14,913 nucleotides of DNA. Origin: Elusimicrobiota bacterium. Lineage in GTDB: Bacteria > Elusimicrobiota > Elusimicrobia > JACQJN01. The notes below the pieces were generated by a model, which saw only the letters and a list, made by a program, of their open reading frames with translations, did not search any database and had not been told where the DNA came from. Position numbers and translations under genes: made by a program. Below are positions 5,277 through 13,636 of this stretch, piece after piece; the stretch's first letter is position 1; each line of letters begins with the position of its first letter. The stretch covers positions 1-14,913 of the forward strand of contig JACQJM010000152.1 of assembly GCA_016205045.1 (NCBI GenBank), in the 5' to 3' direction.

Positions 5277-6221
5277 CTAGAACTTTAAGAGGAGAGAGTA
5301 GCGGAAGGTGTTGCCCAAATCACCGAAGGGGACCCAAGCAAAATCGAATCCTAATTGTTGGTAAGTCATGCCGGCTCCAATGGAGATGCCTGAAAGACCG
5401 CCCGGATCGCTGTTTCTTGAGTTATAACCCGCTCGGAGCGCCGCGGATAGACCTTCAAAGAAGGAGTGGTTAAACTCTGTGCCCGCACCGAACCCGATAC
5501 GGTTATCTCTGGGGATATTCAGATCTGCTGCAAAAAGAAGGTTGCTGCTGAGGCGCTGGCTCAAGCCGGCAAATAGCACCATGGGCAAGGGGCTGCTGTC
5601 CACGTGGAATTTTGTTTTGCTTCCGAGATTTCTAACTCCTAGCGCGACGGAGCTGGTCTCCCAACGATAGAGGCTCCCGACATCCGCTCCCAGAGCGGTG
5701 GCATGCACACCATCCAAAGTCTGGTCGATGTACTTCAGGGTCGTTCCCAAGGAAAGACGGTCATTAAGTTTAAGTCCATAGGAAAGAGCATAGGCTAGAT
5801 CGCTGGAATCAAAGGTTTCTGAGGGAGTATCTGTCTCGGTAGTGCCCCGGCGTTCTATGTCAGAAATGCCGAGATTATAAATGGAGACGGCCAGGGTTCC
5901 TCGTTGACCTTCTCTGAGGGGAACGGCAAAGGAAGCAAATTCATGCCGGATACTCTGGAAATATTGATTATGCATGCCCCCCACCTGGGGGCGTGTAAAC
6001 TCTGCCAGCCCGGCCGGATTATAGTACGTCGTGAAAATGTCATCGGCCACCGCAGAATAGGCTTCCCCCATGCCGGCAGGACGGGCTCCCACCCCCAGCT
6101 TCAGAAATTGAGCTCCCGAGGTCCCCACATCATTGCGAGAGCCCAAGGCATAAGCAGGTAGAAAGTAGAAGGTAGTAGGTAGAAGGTAGAGTAAAAGAAT
6201 TTTCCAACGATTTAGCTTCAT
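5277..6221 (-). CDS. PorV/PorQ-family outer-membrane protein
   Basis: A 314-aa member of the PorV/PorQ (UPF0164-like) family of FadL-type barrels. The family hallmark is near the mature N-terminus: GAQFLKLGVGARPAGMGEAY (about 35-54), followed by SAVADDIFTTYYNPAGLAEF. The rest alternates polar and hydrophobic residues in strand-length segments, and the chain ends in LLLKF with the terminal Phe that the outer-membrane Bam machinery recognises. In the type IX system PorV shuttles cargo from the translocon to the attachment complex. A signal peptide covers residues 1-25, cleaved near AYA-LGS, and part of it is encoded by a repeat tract (6156-6190). The ATG overlaps the stop of the giant gene as ATGA, so the two proteins are translationally coupled, which supports a cargo/partner relation. 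No Shine-Dalgarno of its own is evident. Confidence 0.88.
   Translation of the reverse strand: MKLNRWKILLLYLLPTTFYFLPAYALGSRNDVGTSGAQFLKLGVGARPAGMGEAYSAVADDIFTTYYNPAGLAEFTRPQVGGMHNQYFQSIRHEFASFAVPLREGQRGTLAVSIYNLGISDIERRGTTETDTPSETFDSSDLAYALSYGLKLNDRLSLGTTLKYIDQTLDGVHATALGADVGSLYRWETSSVALGVRNLGSKTKFHVDSSPLPMVLFAGLSQRLSSNLLFAADLNIPRDNRIGFGAGTEFNHSFFEGLSAALRAGYNSRNSDPGGLSGISIGAGMTYQQLGFDFAWVPFGDLGNTFRYSLLLKF
6156..6190. repeat. GTAGAAG-type low-complexity tract in the PorV-like signal peptide
   Basis: Imperfect tandem copies of AGGTAGAA, AGTAGAA and GGTAGT. On the - strand these are CTACCTTCTAC units and encode LYLLPTTFYFLP, residues about 11-22, which form the hydrophobic core of the signal peptide. 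Pyrimidine-rich DNA of this kind is hydrophobic in several frames, so it can serve as a ready-made secretion signal. Confidence 0.75.
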
Positions 6222-9200
6222 CGTATTAATGCCATCTTAAAAAACTTTTTGCTGGAGCCCACCTTAACCATCCCTATATAAACCCCACTGGCCGCATCCT
6301 TCCCGGAATCGTTTCGGCCATCCCACTCGGCATAGTAGTAGCTGCCGCCGCTCAAGTTGCCCATATCTAAAGTTTTCACTCTCTCACCCGCCACGTTATA
6401 GATTTCGACCTTGACATCTCCCGACAAGGCGGCGGGAAGCCCCACGTGAATAAGGGTTCCACGCACGGAAGGAGCGGCCGCGGAGTGGATCAAGCTTAAT
6501 GTTTTTGTTTCCAAATTAAAGGGATTGGGGAAATTGAAGACCTCAATATCTCCTTTGGCGAAGGCATTTCCTGTAATGACCGCAACATTCGCTCCCAGCG
6601 CTACGAATACGGAGAAGTGGTTGACGCAGATCGTGATCGTTTGGTTGGCGTAATCAATTTCGGGCGACCCGCCGCACAAGTTCTGTTGCAGCACGTAAAT
6701 GTTGGAGGCGGAGTTGTACCAGTAGATGTTCATGCTGGCTGGATCGGGCGCGCCAGTTCCCGTAGAGTAGTAAATGGTAAGCTTGGCCGACTTGCTGAGC
6801 GCGGTTCGAACTCCTAGGGGGAGCAAAACGTCATAGAAAGCACTGAAAGGCTGAACCGTGGGTGGCAGGGCAGCCATGGCTCGGTAGAGGTCCGAGGGAT
6901 AGGCTTCCGGAGCATAAGCCAGGCGGCGGAATTTTCCCTCGACGGCCAGGGACTGGGTCTCGTTTCCCGTGTTGGAGTCGGATTTTTGCATGGTCACTTT
7001 GATGGAAGAAGAGACGTCTACCTGTAAGGCCCCGGCCGGGATGTCCACCCGGCTGGTGTCTCCCTCCAGCGCGACCGAGCCTCCCAACACGCCATTGATG
7101 GTGGATTCGTTAAAAGCGTTTACTCCTATGAAAAACGTAAAGGTGGAGCTCACCACAAATTCTGGATTGGTAGTGTCGAGAGAGTCTGGGTTCACTGCGC
7201 TGGTGTACACCGGCCCCCATCGAATTTTAAAGGACGTATCCCCCGCCGCGGGAGCATACTGAACGGTCAACTCCTTCCGGTCGAGGCTGAGAGAGTGCCC
7301 GCTGAGGGAGCCGGCTCCGGACACAAGCGAGACCATTCCGTTAGGATCGGCGTCGGCGCTAGTTTTGTTGCGCAGGGGTTGGGTACACTGAAGGTGAATA
7401 TCAAAATTGCTTCCCACTTTTCTGATTTTGCCGAAAACGAGCGGGGTGTTGGGACGGAAGACAAGGTTGAGCGACCTAGATTCTGTTGTGGTGCTGAAGG
7501 TCACGTTCATGCCTTCAGCAGGAACCGTGGCTTGGTCTCCATCTCCAATTAAAACAATCTGGTAGGGGATTGCTTGTTTGAAACCGCTTAAGGAATACCC
7601 TGTGATCTGCTTGGAATTGGGATCTTTGGTAAGGGATCCTATGATCACCGCGCTGAAATCGGAGCTGGCGGCCACGATGGCATTGATGTCGGTGTCGTTG
7701 GGGTGGTCCCCATTGGGAAGGGAGATGCTTCCCGAGAGACTGGCTCCGAGAGCTAATGACAAAGAACCCACATTGACATTGCTGTTGGATTGGGAAATTT
7801 TAGCGATGGTTTGAACGGACCCAAATCCCTTAGCTAGGGCGGTTATTCGGTAGCTCCCAGTGGCCAGGTTCACGATTTGGAAATTTCCAGAAGTATCCGT
7901 GACAAACTCGATGTCTCCAATGGGATTTTTTTTGGGCAGTTCACCGACTTTTTGGACCAGAACCAGGGCTCCCGGAAATTCTTCTCCGGTTCTGGCAGAT
8001 TGCTGCTGACCAAAGGGAAGCTTGGGCACGCTGCCATCGGGGGTGATGATGCGTCCCGTAAGAGAACTATTGGCCAAGGCTAGGACAAAGTTCAAAGAAG
8101 GCAGCAATTTTAGATCGACGCCTGATTTTTTGCTCTCAGCGTAGGGAACGAGGCTGTCGTTACTCAGTCTATTTTCGGAATCCAAGCGAGGTGCTGCGAT
8201 CACGTCGTAATATCTGAGCTCCGAAGAAAGGCTATTTAAGGTGAACTGCCCGTTCTCGTTTGTGAACGCGTTGACCATCTGATTCAAGTCAAAATCCGAG
8301 GCGGTAGGATAGGCCGACACAGGGATATTGGAAAGAGCAGTGCCCGCCTGATCTCTCACGGTGCCGATCAAACTCACCCCCGGTTTTAAATTAACCGTAC
8401 CAATGTTCACGATCTGGCCCGCGGCCACTGAAATCTGAGATTTTGTGATCAGCAGGAGGTTGAGGCTACCTTGCCCTGCTGCGGAAGGATCAAAATCCTT
8501 GTTGCCAAAATCGACATCGTAATTAGCGGGCAGGAGACCCGGGATCGTAATTTGGTCACTGCCATCAAAGGATAACTGACAAGCTCCTGTGGAGCAGTCC
8601 GTGTTGGCGCTCCCGAAAGCTCCCGCCTTCCAGGGGTTGGCACGCGCGAACACGCGGTACCCCGGGGGGAGAAGATGTTGATTGAGAGAGCCGATGACGC
8701 GGTAAGAACGGGTCCCATCGGCGGCGATTTCTTCTAGCGCTATTTTGGCTTTTATGACTCCTCCCGCCACCAGGGAGAAATTTTGCTGGGTCAAACTAGT
8801 TCCGGTCACCTCGATATTCTTAGGTTGAACCACGTATTTAACGGGTTGGGCCCGATCCAAAAGGATGAGGGCGTACTGCCCATTAGGAACCTTATTGAAT
8901 GTGTATTCCACCGAATTGGAATTGTTTAGGTTAAGAAACACGGTCTGGACGGCATCTCCGCGGAGGTTACGCATTTCTGCCGCTAATGGGCGGGTCTCGC
9001 TCACTCCTGGGGGAAGAGAGATGGTTCCGGATATGGAGACGCCATTGGTAAAGATAAAATTATGTCCTGAAAGGTCGCTATCGATGACGGTCACCACCTT
9101 TTCTTGAGGAGACATCTCAAAGCCGTCCGCTGAGTTGGCATTTAAATCGGCATGATTTTTCAGCAGGTACTGCCCGGGAGGCACGTTCGCGATTTGGTAC

Positions 9201-12200
9201 GTTCCATCCGGCTTAATGGGTGCGAAGTAAAGCTCGCCCAAACCAAATGTGGGAATACTGCCCTCTGCGGCTGAATTCTGAGGCCCAAACCTTTGCATCT
9301 CCAAGTTGAGAAGTTCCATGCGAGCGGTGGTAGTGGAGTTTAGTCCCAAGGAACTCCCCGAGGAAAAAAAGATGTCCTGAGGGGCATTGGCGACAAGCCC
9401 GGCAATGGAACTGACCGAAACGGCATAGTTCGAGGTGTTGATGACCAGGGTGCCACTTAAGGAAACTGTGCCCGAGACTTTAAACGTGCTGCCGCGCAGG
9501 TCCGCCAGAACGGGCGTGATCGTTCCGTCAATCACAGGAATCGTTTTTGCCACCACCGTTCCTAGGGGCCGATACACGGCCTTGACGGAGTAGAATCCGG
9601 TGCCGAGTTTGGGAGAGAGCAGGGTGGCGCTGGAGTTGGCCACATCAATAGCGATGCCGCTCATGCTGGCCACATTATTGGTTGAAAAATTAACTTGTGG
9701 ACCAAACACGTCCAGGCTTACTTGGTCAAAGTCAGAACGTCCTGCCGGCAGAAGGAAAGTGGCGCGCATCTGTCCCGCGAATTGTTTAAGAGTAATATTG
9801 GCGGAGCCCACCCCGCCGCTGACAGTTGCCTGGGGGGGACCACCCTGGGTGTCCATTTGGAATCCATCCAGGTGCGTAAAAAGCTGATACGTTCCGTCCG
9901 TTAAACCGCCCAACTGGAAGGTGGCGCTGCTGAGGGTCGTGCTGGTAGCGAGGCTGACTTGGGTATGCGCATGGGTGAATGTGGCGGGATTGTAGGCATT
10001 GATGTAGAGGGTGAACCCATAACACCCCGCACAGGAGGGGGTGACAATTTGGGAAGTATCTCCTTGAACCGTAATGGTGCCACCCACAACGCTTCCTTGA
10101 CTGAACGGCAGAAAGTCTACCCCACCCGTTTGGATGTTTCCCAAATCGAGATCCGCGACCGTCACCACCAAGCTTTGGGGTGCGAAGCCATAGGCCCGAG
10201 CGGTGAGCGTCCAAATACCGGGTTCCAGCCCCCACAGGGAGTAGATCCCGCTGGATACGGCAGGCGCTCCCGAATCTCGAGACCCGCGTAAATAAACGCC
10301 TCCAAATACGGTGGGGAAAGAATCCCCTTGCTTGCGTCCCTCCACAGAAATCCCTGTTCCGTACGTTTGCGTAGAGGGCAGAAACACGTATCCAAAGACA
10401 TCGCTTTTCTTGGAGAAGGTGAAGGACAGCTCCGAAGTGGTGGCGGCCGCGATGGTAACGGCGGAAACGCCCGTGGAAAGCCCCAGCCCGTAAAGATTGA
10501 GTTGAACAGAATAGGTCCCGGGGTTCAAAAGAATTTCGGTCCAACTGCTGGCGGCCACCCCATAATAGGAATACCCATTGTCGGAGGCCACACTTCCGGA
10601 GCTAAAATGGATGGTGCCATATCCCTGAGAAATAAAATTCGAGTCTCGCACCTCCACAGATCCCCAGGATTCAAATGGAGCCGGCTTGGTCAAAAGAGCC
10701 CGCACCCGCAGGGTGGTGGGCGTCTGAAGGGCTATATCCGCTGCCGATTGTGGAGCCTGGATATCATTGAGCTGCCCATTGACCGTTTGACCATTCGGCA
10801 ACTGGGTTGAAGCAAATAGGTTATAGCGCTCCCCTGCCCGAAGACCTTGGAGAGAATAATTTCCTAGATTGTCGGAAACAGCAAAGGTTCCTGGACCCGC
10901 AGGCCCACCCGATACGGATATTCTGGCCCCTTCCAGAGGCACCCCGTTTTTAAGGACCTTTCCGGAGATGGAGGAAGACTGTACGGCGATACTAAGAGAG
11001 GTGTTTTGAACGCCGCTTCCTAAGTACTGAATTTTAACGGTGTAAGTTCCATTGGGCACGACTTGTTGATTATAAACATCCCTACCATCCCACCCTAATG
11101 TGCGCCCTGGATTCCCGGTTCCTATCCTGTCGAAAACCACGGTAGCGAAGTTGTCTCGGGATATGCTTACTTTCCAGGTCAAGGATGGGTCGGAGAGCGT
11201 AAAGTTGATGTAGGCAAACGCACTCCCCGAGCCATCAGGGGTCAACGTCACTGAAGTGGCAGTTCCGGCTGTTCCTGTGTCGATGGAGACACTTGAGAAA
11301 GAAAGGGCCCCTGCCGAAAAAATCGTCGCATACCGATAAGCTCGTCCTCCACCCAAGGCGCTGAATGAGCCCACCACATTGAAATTGCCCGTGCTGGTGG
11401 TGGTTAAATAGAAAGAAGGAGAGAGGGGGGATCCCGCATAAATGGTGGTTCTGGAGGTCAGATCGGGAATCGTGAAGCTGGTAGAAGAAGAAAACTTTAC
11501 CTGGGAATCCGAGAGTCCCGAAATATCTTCTAGAATCAGATCGATCGGAATGTTGGTGCCCGCTGTCGCGGAATTTCCGCATTGGTCTATCAGCATGAAC
11601 TTCATGGAGGGGGAGGCTTGTCCCGCGCCGACAACCAAAGAATCATAAGAATCGTGTTGGATCCAAGAAGGGGGCCCCGCCGAGAAATTAACAAAGGGTT
11701 GGCCACTTTTGAGGGCCAAAAGGGTTCCGGAGTTGGAGCCCTTGGAGCGCACATCGATGACCTGTTGCGTAGGTCCCGAGTAGCTTGCCGGCGTAGTTAG
11801 GTAGCGGAAGAAAATTTTCTCCCCGGGGACTAGTTTCCCACCACTTTGAATGCGCAGTCTCGCCCAGTTCGTACCCAACTCCCCGGGATTCAGTTCGAGG
11901 GGGTCCAGCAATGTGGAACCGGTAAATGTGCTTGTCCAGAAATCAAAAAACCCCAGACTGGCTGGAGTGTGGTTTTGGGGAGAAGGGTACCAGGGGTCAG
12001 GAAAATGCACCGCGACGGCTCCTCCCGCGGTCAGGGTGGCTCCGGAGACCGTATAGACCACCGTCACCGTAGCGGTGCCACAAAACACGTTCGCAGGGGT
12101 GATCGTTGCCAGCCCCGATCCGTCGGCATTATTAGCGGGTTGACTGGACACAAACATAAATTGAGAGGTAGTTTCCGAGAAATTACCTGAAGAGTCTCTG

Positions 12201-13636
12201 GCCTTAGCAGTGATGGTGTAAGAAGAATCGCCTGTCAGATAGCTATCTGCCAAGCCTGAATAATTCCAGTTAGAAAATGTGGTATTGGCTGTCACGGTGG
12301 AAAAGTTGAAAATCGGCCCCGCGGCCACCCAATTCAAGGTCGTGTCATTCCACCACATAAAATCGTTCAATCTTTTTACCGCTACGGATACCGAGGACAC
12401 TAAAACATTGTCCATGGCCGTTCCGGAAATAGATCCTAGAGAAGTGAGATTGGCTCCTGGCGGAGGATAGGTGATGGTAATATAGGGTGGGGTGGTGTCC
12501 AACGCGGATCCAGAGGAGGGGCTGAACGTAAATTGAACAGAAGATCCGGGAGATTCTCGATTACCTGCCAGGTCTAGGGCTTGCGAGATTATTTTGTAAG
12601 TCGCGCTAGATTCTAATTGGTAATCTGGAAGGCCATTGTAGTTCCAATTGGCCTGGCCTTGAGCCGACCCCCAAATGGCGGAGGCGGGGCCCGTGGAATT
12701 GGCAAATTGCCAGTTGGAGCCGACCCACCAGTAGTTATCACGCAGCCTTTGTATGGCCACGAACACGCGGTCCACCGAGATGTTATCCGAAGCGGTACCC
12801 GTGATGGTGAGGGCTGTAATCGTGGAGCCATTGACGGGATACTGGATCAGAGAGGAGGGAGATTGGGTATCCCCCCCAGTACACCCTCCCGTGTCTACGG
12901 TGAACCGGGGAAAGGCATGGCCTTGGTTATAGAGATTGTCCTCCGCGCGGGCATGCACATAATACTGGACACAGTCCGCGAAAGTATTTGGGGGAATGGA
13001 GTATGACCAAGGGTTTGTTCCTGACACCAACACAAAAAGCTCAAAGGTAGAGGTCCAGACATTTCCGCTCAACCACATCCCGGTATCTCCTCTCTGTATA
13101 GAGATGTACACGTTTTGCACCGGTGTCGAAGGGGAAGATTGTGAAGCGGTTCCGGAAAGAGTCGTGGGAGCCGCCACCTGAGCATTGTCCGCGGGGGTTA
13201 CAATTCCTACCGAGGGAGGAGCATTGAAGAAGGTGAAGCTGCTGGTGACCACTTCTATCAGAGGGTTCGCACCGCATGAATCCTGCGCCTCGGCCCGGAT
13301 AAAATAGGTGTTTCCACTGAGCAGGCTCGCTTTCAGGGATTGGCTGGGGGGGTAGGACCAGGTCCCGGTGCCCGTAGCCACATAGGCCTTGGGATTAGGA
13401 GCAGAGAAAGAACCCACACCCTCATCCCAGAAATAGCCGTTATTTCGCACGTCCACCCCCACCCGCTGAATATCACACCCATTGGCTGTTCCGAAAATGA
13501 TGTTCATGGAATTTGTGGTGCTGTTGGGAAGGGGCTGCAGTATGGCAACGGTTGGGGTTGCCCGCAGCAAAGGAGGAAGCCCCAGGAAAAGCATGAGCGA
13601 GCCCGTGAATAGGAAAGTGCCTCTTCTAATATTCAT
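6218..13636 (-). CDS. Giant secreted multidomain adhesin-like protein with FlgD/T9SS-like C-terminal domain
   Basis: A 2472-aa extracellular protein. A Sec signal peptide covers residues 1-26 (MNIRRG, hydrophobic core, LLRA-TPT). Four Ig-like repeats follow (about 27-500), then an unassigned beta-rich part, a FlgD-Ig-like unit (about 821-866, WDGRD...VPNGTYTVKI), then a long series of carboxypeptidase-regulatory-like beta domains (from about 887, with recurring GxYSLxGLxxGxY and GTYQIANVPPGQY motifs) up to about 2150. A ZU5-like segment near 2177-2205 (GGSV...VDIPAGAL) and a C-terminal FlgD/type IX-sorting-like domain (about 2366-2472) complete it. No catalytic domain is recognisable, so adhesion, surface layer or matrix roles are most likely. 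Cysteines mostly come in local pairs, suiting disulfides outside the cell. The ATG at 13636 is preferred over TTG 13693 because it places the signal peptide at the N-terminus. It overlaps the barrel gene by 11 bp and the PorV-like gene by 4 bp. Confidence 0.88.
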   Translation of the reverse strand: MNIRRGTFLFTGSLMLFLGLPPLLRATPTVAILQPLPNSTTNSMNIIFGTANGCDIQRVGVDVRNNGYFWDEGVGSFSAPNPKAYVATGTGTWSYPPSQSLKASLLSGNTYFIRAEAQDSCGANPLIEVVTSSFTFFNAPPSVGIVTPADNAQVAAPTTLSGTASQSSPSTPVQNVYISIQRGDTGMWLSGNVWTSTFELFVLVSGTNPWSYSIPPNTFADCVQYYVHARAEDNLYNQGHAFPRFTVDTGGCTGGDTQSPSSLIQYPVNGSTITALTITGTASDNISVDRVFVAIQRLRDNYWWVGSNWQFANSTGPASAIWGSAQGQANWNYNGLPDYQLESSATYKIISQALDLAGNRESPGSSVQFTFSPSSGSALDTTPPYITITYPPPGANLTSLGSISGTAMDNVLVSSVSVAVKRLNDFMWWNDTTLNWVAAGPIFNFSTVTANTTFSNWNYSGLADSYLTGDSSYTITAKARDSSGNFSETTSQFMFVSSQPANNADGSGLATITPANVFCGTATVTVVYTVSGATLTAGGAVAVHFPDPWYPSPQNHTPASLGFFDFWTSTFTGSTLLDPLELNPGELGTNWARLRIQSGGKLVPGEKIFFRYLTTPASYSGPTQQVIDVRSKGSNSGTLLALKSGQPFVNFSAGPPSWIQHDSYDSLVVGAGQASPSMKFMLIDQCGNSATAGTNIPIDLILEDISGLSDSQVKFSSSTSFTIPDLTSRTTIYAGSPLSPSFYLTTTSTGNFNVVGSFSALGGGRAYRYATIFSAGALSFSSVSIDTGTAGTATSVTLTPDGSGSAFAYINFTLSDPSLTWKVSISRDNFATVVFDRIGTGNPGRTLGWDGRDVYNQQVVPNGTYTVKIQYLGSGVQNTSLSIAVQSSSISGKVLKNGVPLEGARISVSGGPAGPGTFAVSDNLGNYSLQGLRAGERYNLFASTQLPNGQTVNGQLNDIQAPQSAADIALQTPTTLRVRALLTKPAPFESWGSVEVRDSNFISQGYGTIHFSSGSVASDNGYSYYGVAASSWTEILLNPGTYSVQLNLYGLGLSTGVSAVTIAAATTSELSFTFSKKSDVFGYVFLPSTQTYGTGISVEGRKQGDSFPTVFGGVYLRGSRDSGAPAVSSGIYSLWGLEPGIWTLTARAYGFAPQSLVVTVADLDLGNIQTGGVDFLPFSQGSVVGGTITVQGDTSQIVTPSCAGCYGFTLYINAYNPATFTHAHTQVSLATSTTLSSATFQLGGLTDGTYQLFTHLDGFQMDTQGGPPQATVSGGVGSANITLKQFAGQMRATFLLPAGRSDFDQVSLDVFGPQVNFSTNNVASMSGIAIDVANSSATLLSPKLGTGFYSVKAVYRPLGTVVAKTIPVIDGTITPVLADLRGSTFKVSGTVSLSGTLVINTSNYAVSVSSIAGLVANAPQDIFFSSGSSLGLNSTTTARMELLNLEMQRFGPQNSAAEGSIPTFGLGELYFAPIKPDGTYQIANVPPGQYLLKNHADLNANSADGFEMSPQEKVVTVIDSDLSGHNFIFTNGVSISGTISLPPGVSETRPLAAEMRNLRGDAVQTVFLNLNNSNSVEYTFNKVPNGQYALILLDRAQPVKYVVQPKNIEVTGTSLTQQNFSLVAGGVIKAKIALEEIAADGTRSYRVIGSLNQHLLPPGYRVFARANPWKAGAFGSANTDCSTGACQLSFDGSDQITIPGLLPANYDVDFGNKDFDPSAAGQGSLNLLLITKSQISVAAGQIVNIGTVNLKPGVSLIGTVRDQAGTALSNIPVSAYPTASDFDLNQMVNAFTNENGQFTLNSLSSELRYYDVIAAPRLDSENRLSNDSLVPYAESKKSGVDLKLLPSLNFVLALANSSLTGRIITPDGSVPKLPFGQQQSARTGEEFPGALVLVQKVGELPKKNPIGDIEFVTDTSGNFQIVNLATGSYRITALAKGFGSVQTIAKISQSNSNVNVGSLSLALGASLSGSISLPNGDHPNDTDINAIVAASSDFSAVIIGSLTKDPNSKQITGYSLSGFKQAIPYQIVLIGDGDQATVPAEGMNVTFSTTTESRSLNLVFRPNTPLVFGKIRKVGSNFDIHLQCTQPLRNKTSADADPNGMVSLVSGAGSLSGHSLSLDRKELTVQYAPAAGDTSFKIRWGPVYTSAVNPDSLDTTNPEFVVSSTFTFFIGVNAFNESTINGVLGGSVALEGDTSRVDIPAGALQVDVSSSIKVTMQKSDSNTGNETQSLAVEGKFRRLAYAPEAYPSDLYRAMAALPPTVQPFSAFYDVLLPLGVRTALSKSAKLTIYYSTGTGAPDPASMNIYWYNSASNIYVLQQNLCGGSPEIDYANQTITICVNHFSVFVALGANVAVITGNAFAKGDIEVFNFPNPFNLETKTLSLIHSAAAPSVRGTLIHVGLPAALSGDVKVEIYNVAGERVKTLDMGNLSGGSYYYAEWDGRNDSGKDAASGVYIGMVKVGSSKKFFKMALIR
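6221..6541 (-). other. C-terminal sorting-like domain of the giant protein
   Basis: Residues about 2366-2472: FNFPNPFN opens the domain, then VEIYNVAGERVKTL, WDGRNDSGKDAASGVYIG and the basic-hydrophobic end KKFFKMALIR. The order (PNPFN, IYNVxG, WDGRNxxGxxxxSGVY, short lysine-rich terminus) is that of FlgD-type Ig domains and type IX C-terminal sorting domains. Such domains are recognised by the outer-membrane export and attachment machinery in Bacteroidota; use of the same route here is inferred. Confidence 0.75.
12140..13558 (-). repeat. Four Ig-like repeats of the giant protein
   Basis: Protein repeats of about 113-124 residues beginning near residues 27, 140, 258 and 382. Each has the order: opening strand (such as ITITYPPPG), GTAxDN, VxVAIxR, an aromatic WW or FW motif with a second Trp (NYWWVGSNW, FMWWNDTTLNW), then WxYxxLP and a closing strand with RAxD or KARDSSGN. 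Repeats 3 and 4 are the most similar to each other; repeats 1 and 2 are more divergent and have a Cys near the end. This is the Ig class common in large secreted proteins of candidate phyla. Confidence 0.82.

Noticed and set aside
9786..10544. 252-codon second frame within the giant gene
   Set aside because: Alternative frame of a clearly coding repeat region; the translation is rich in Arg, His and Cys without a recognisable fold.
10328..10810. 160-codon + strand frame opposite the giant gene
   Set aside because: Antisense shadow with no ribosome-binding site and no family resemblance.
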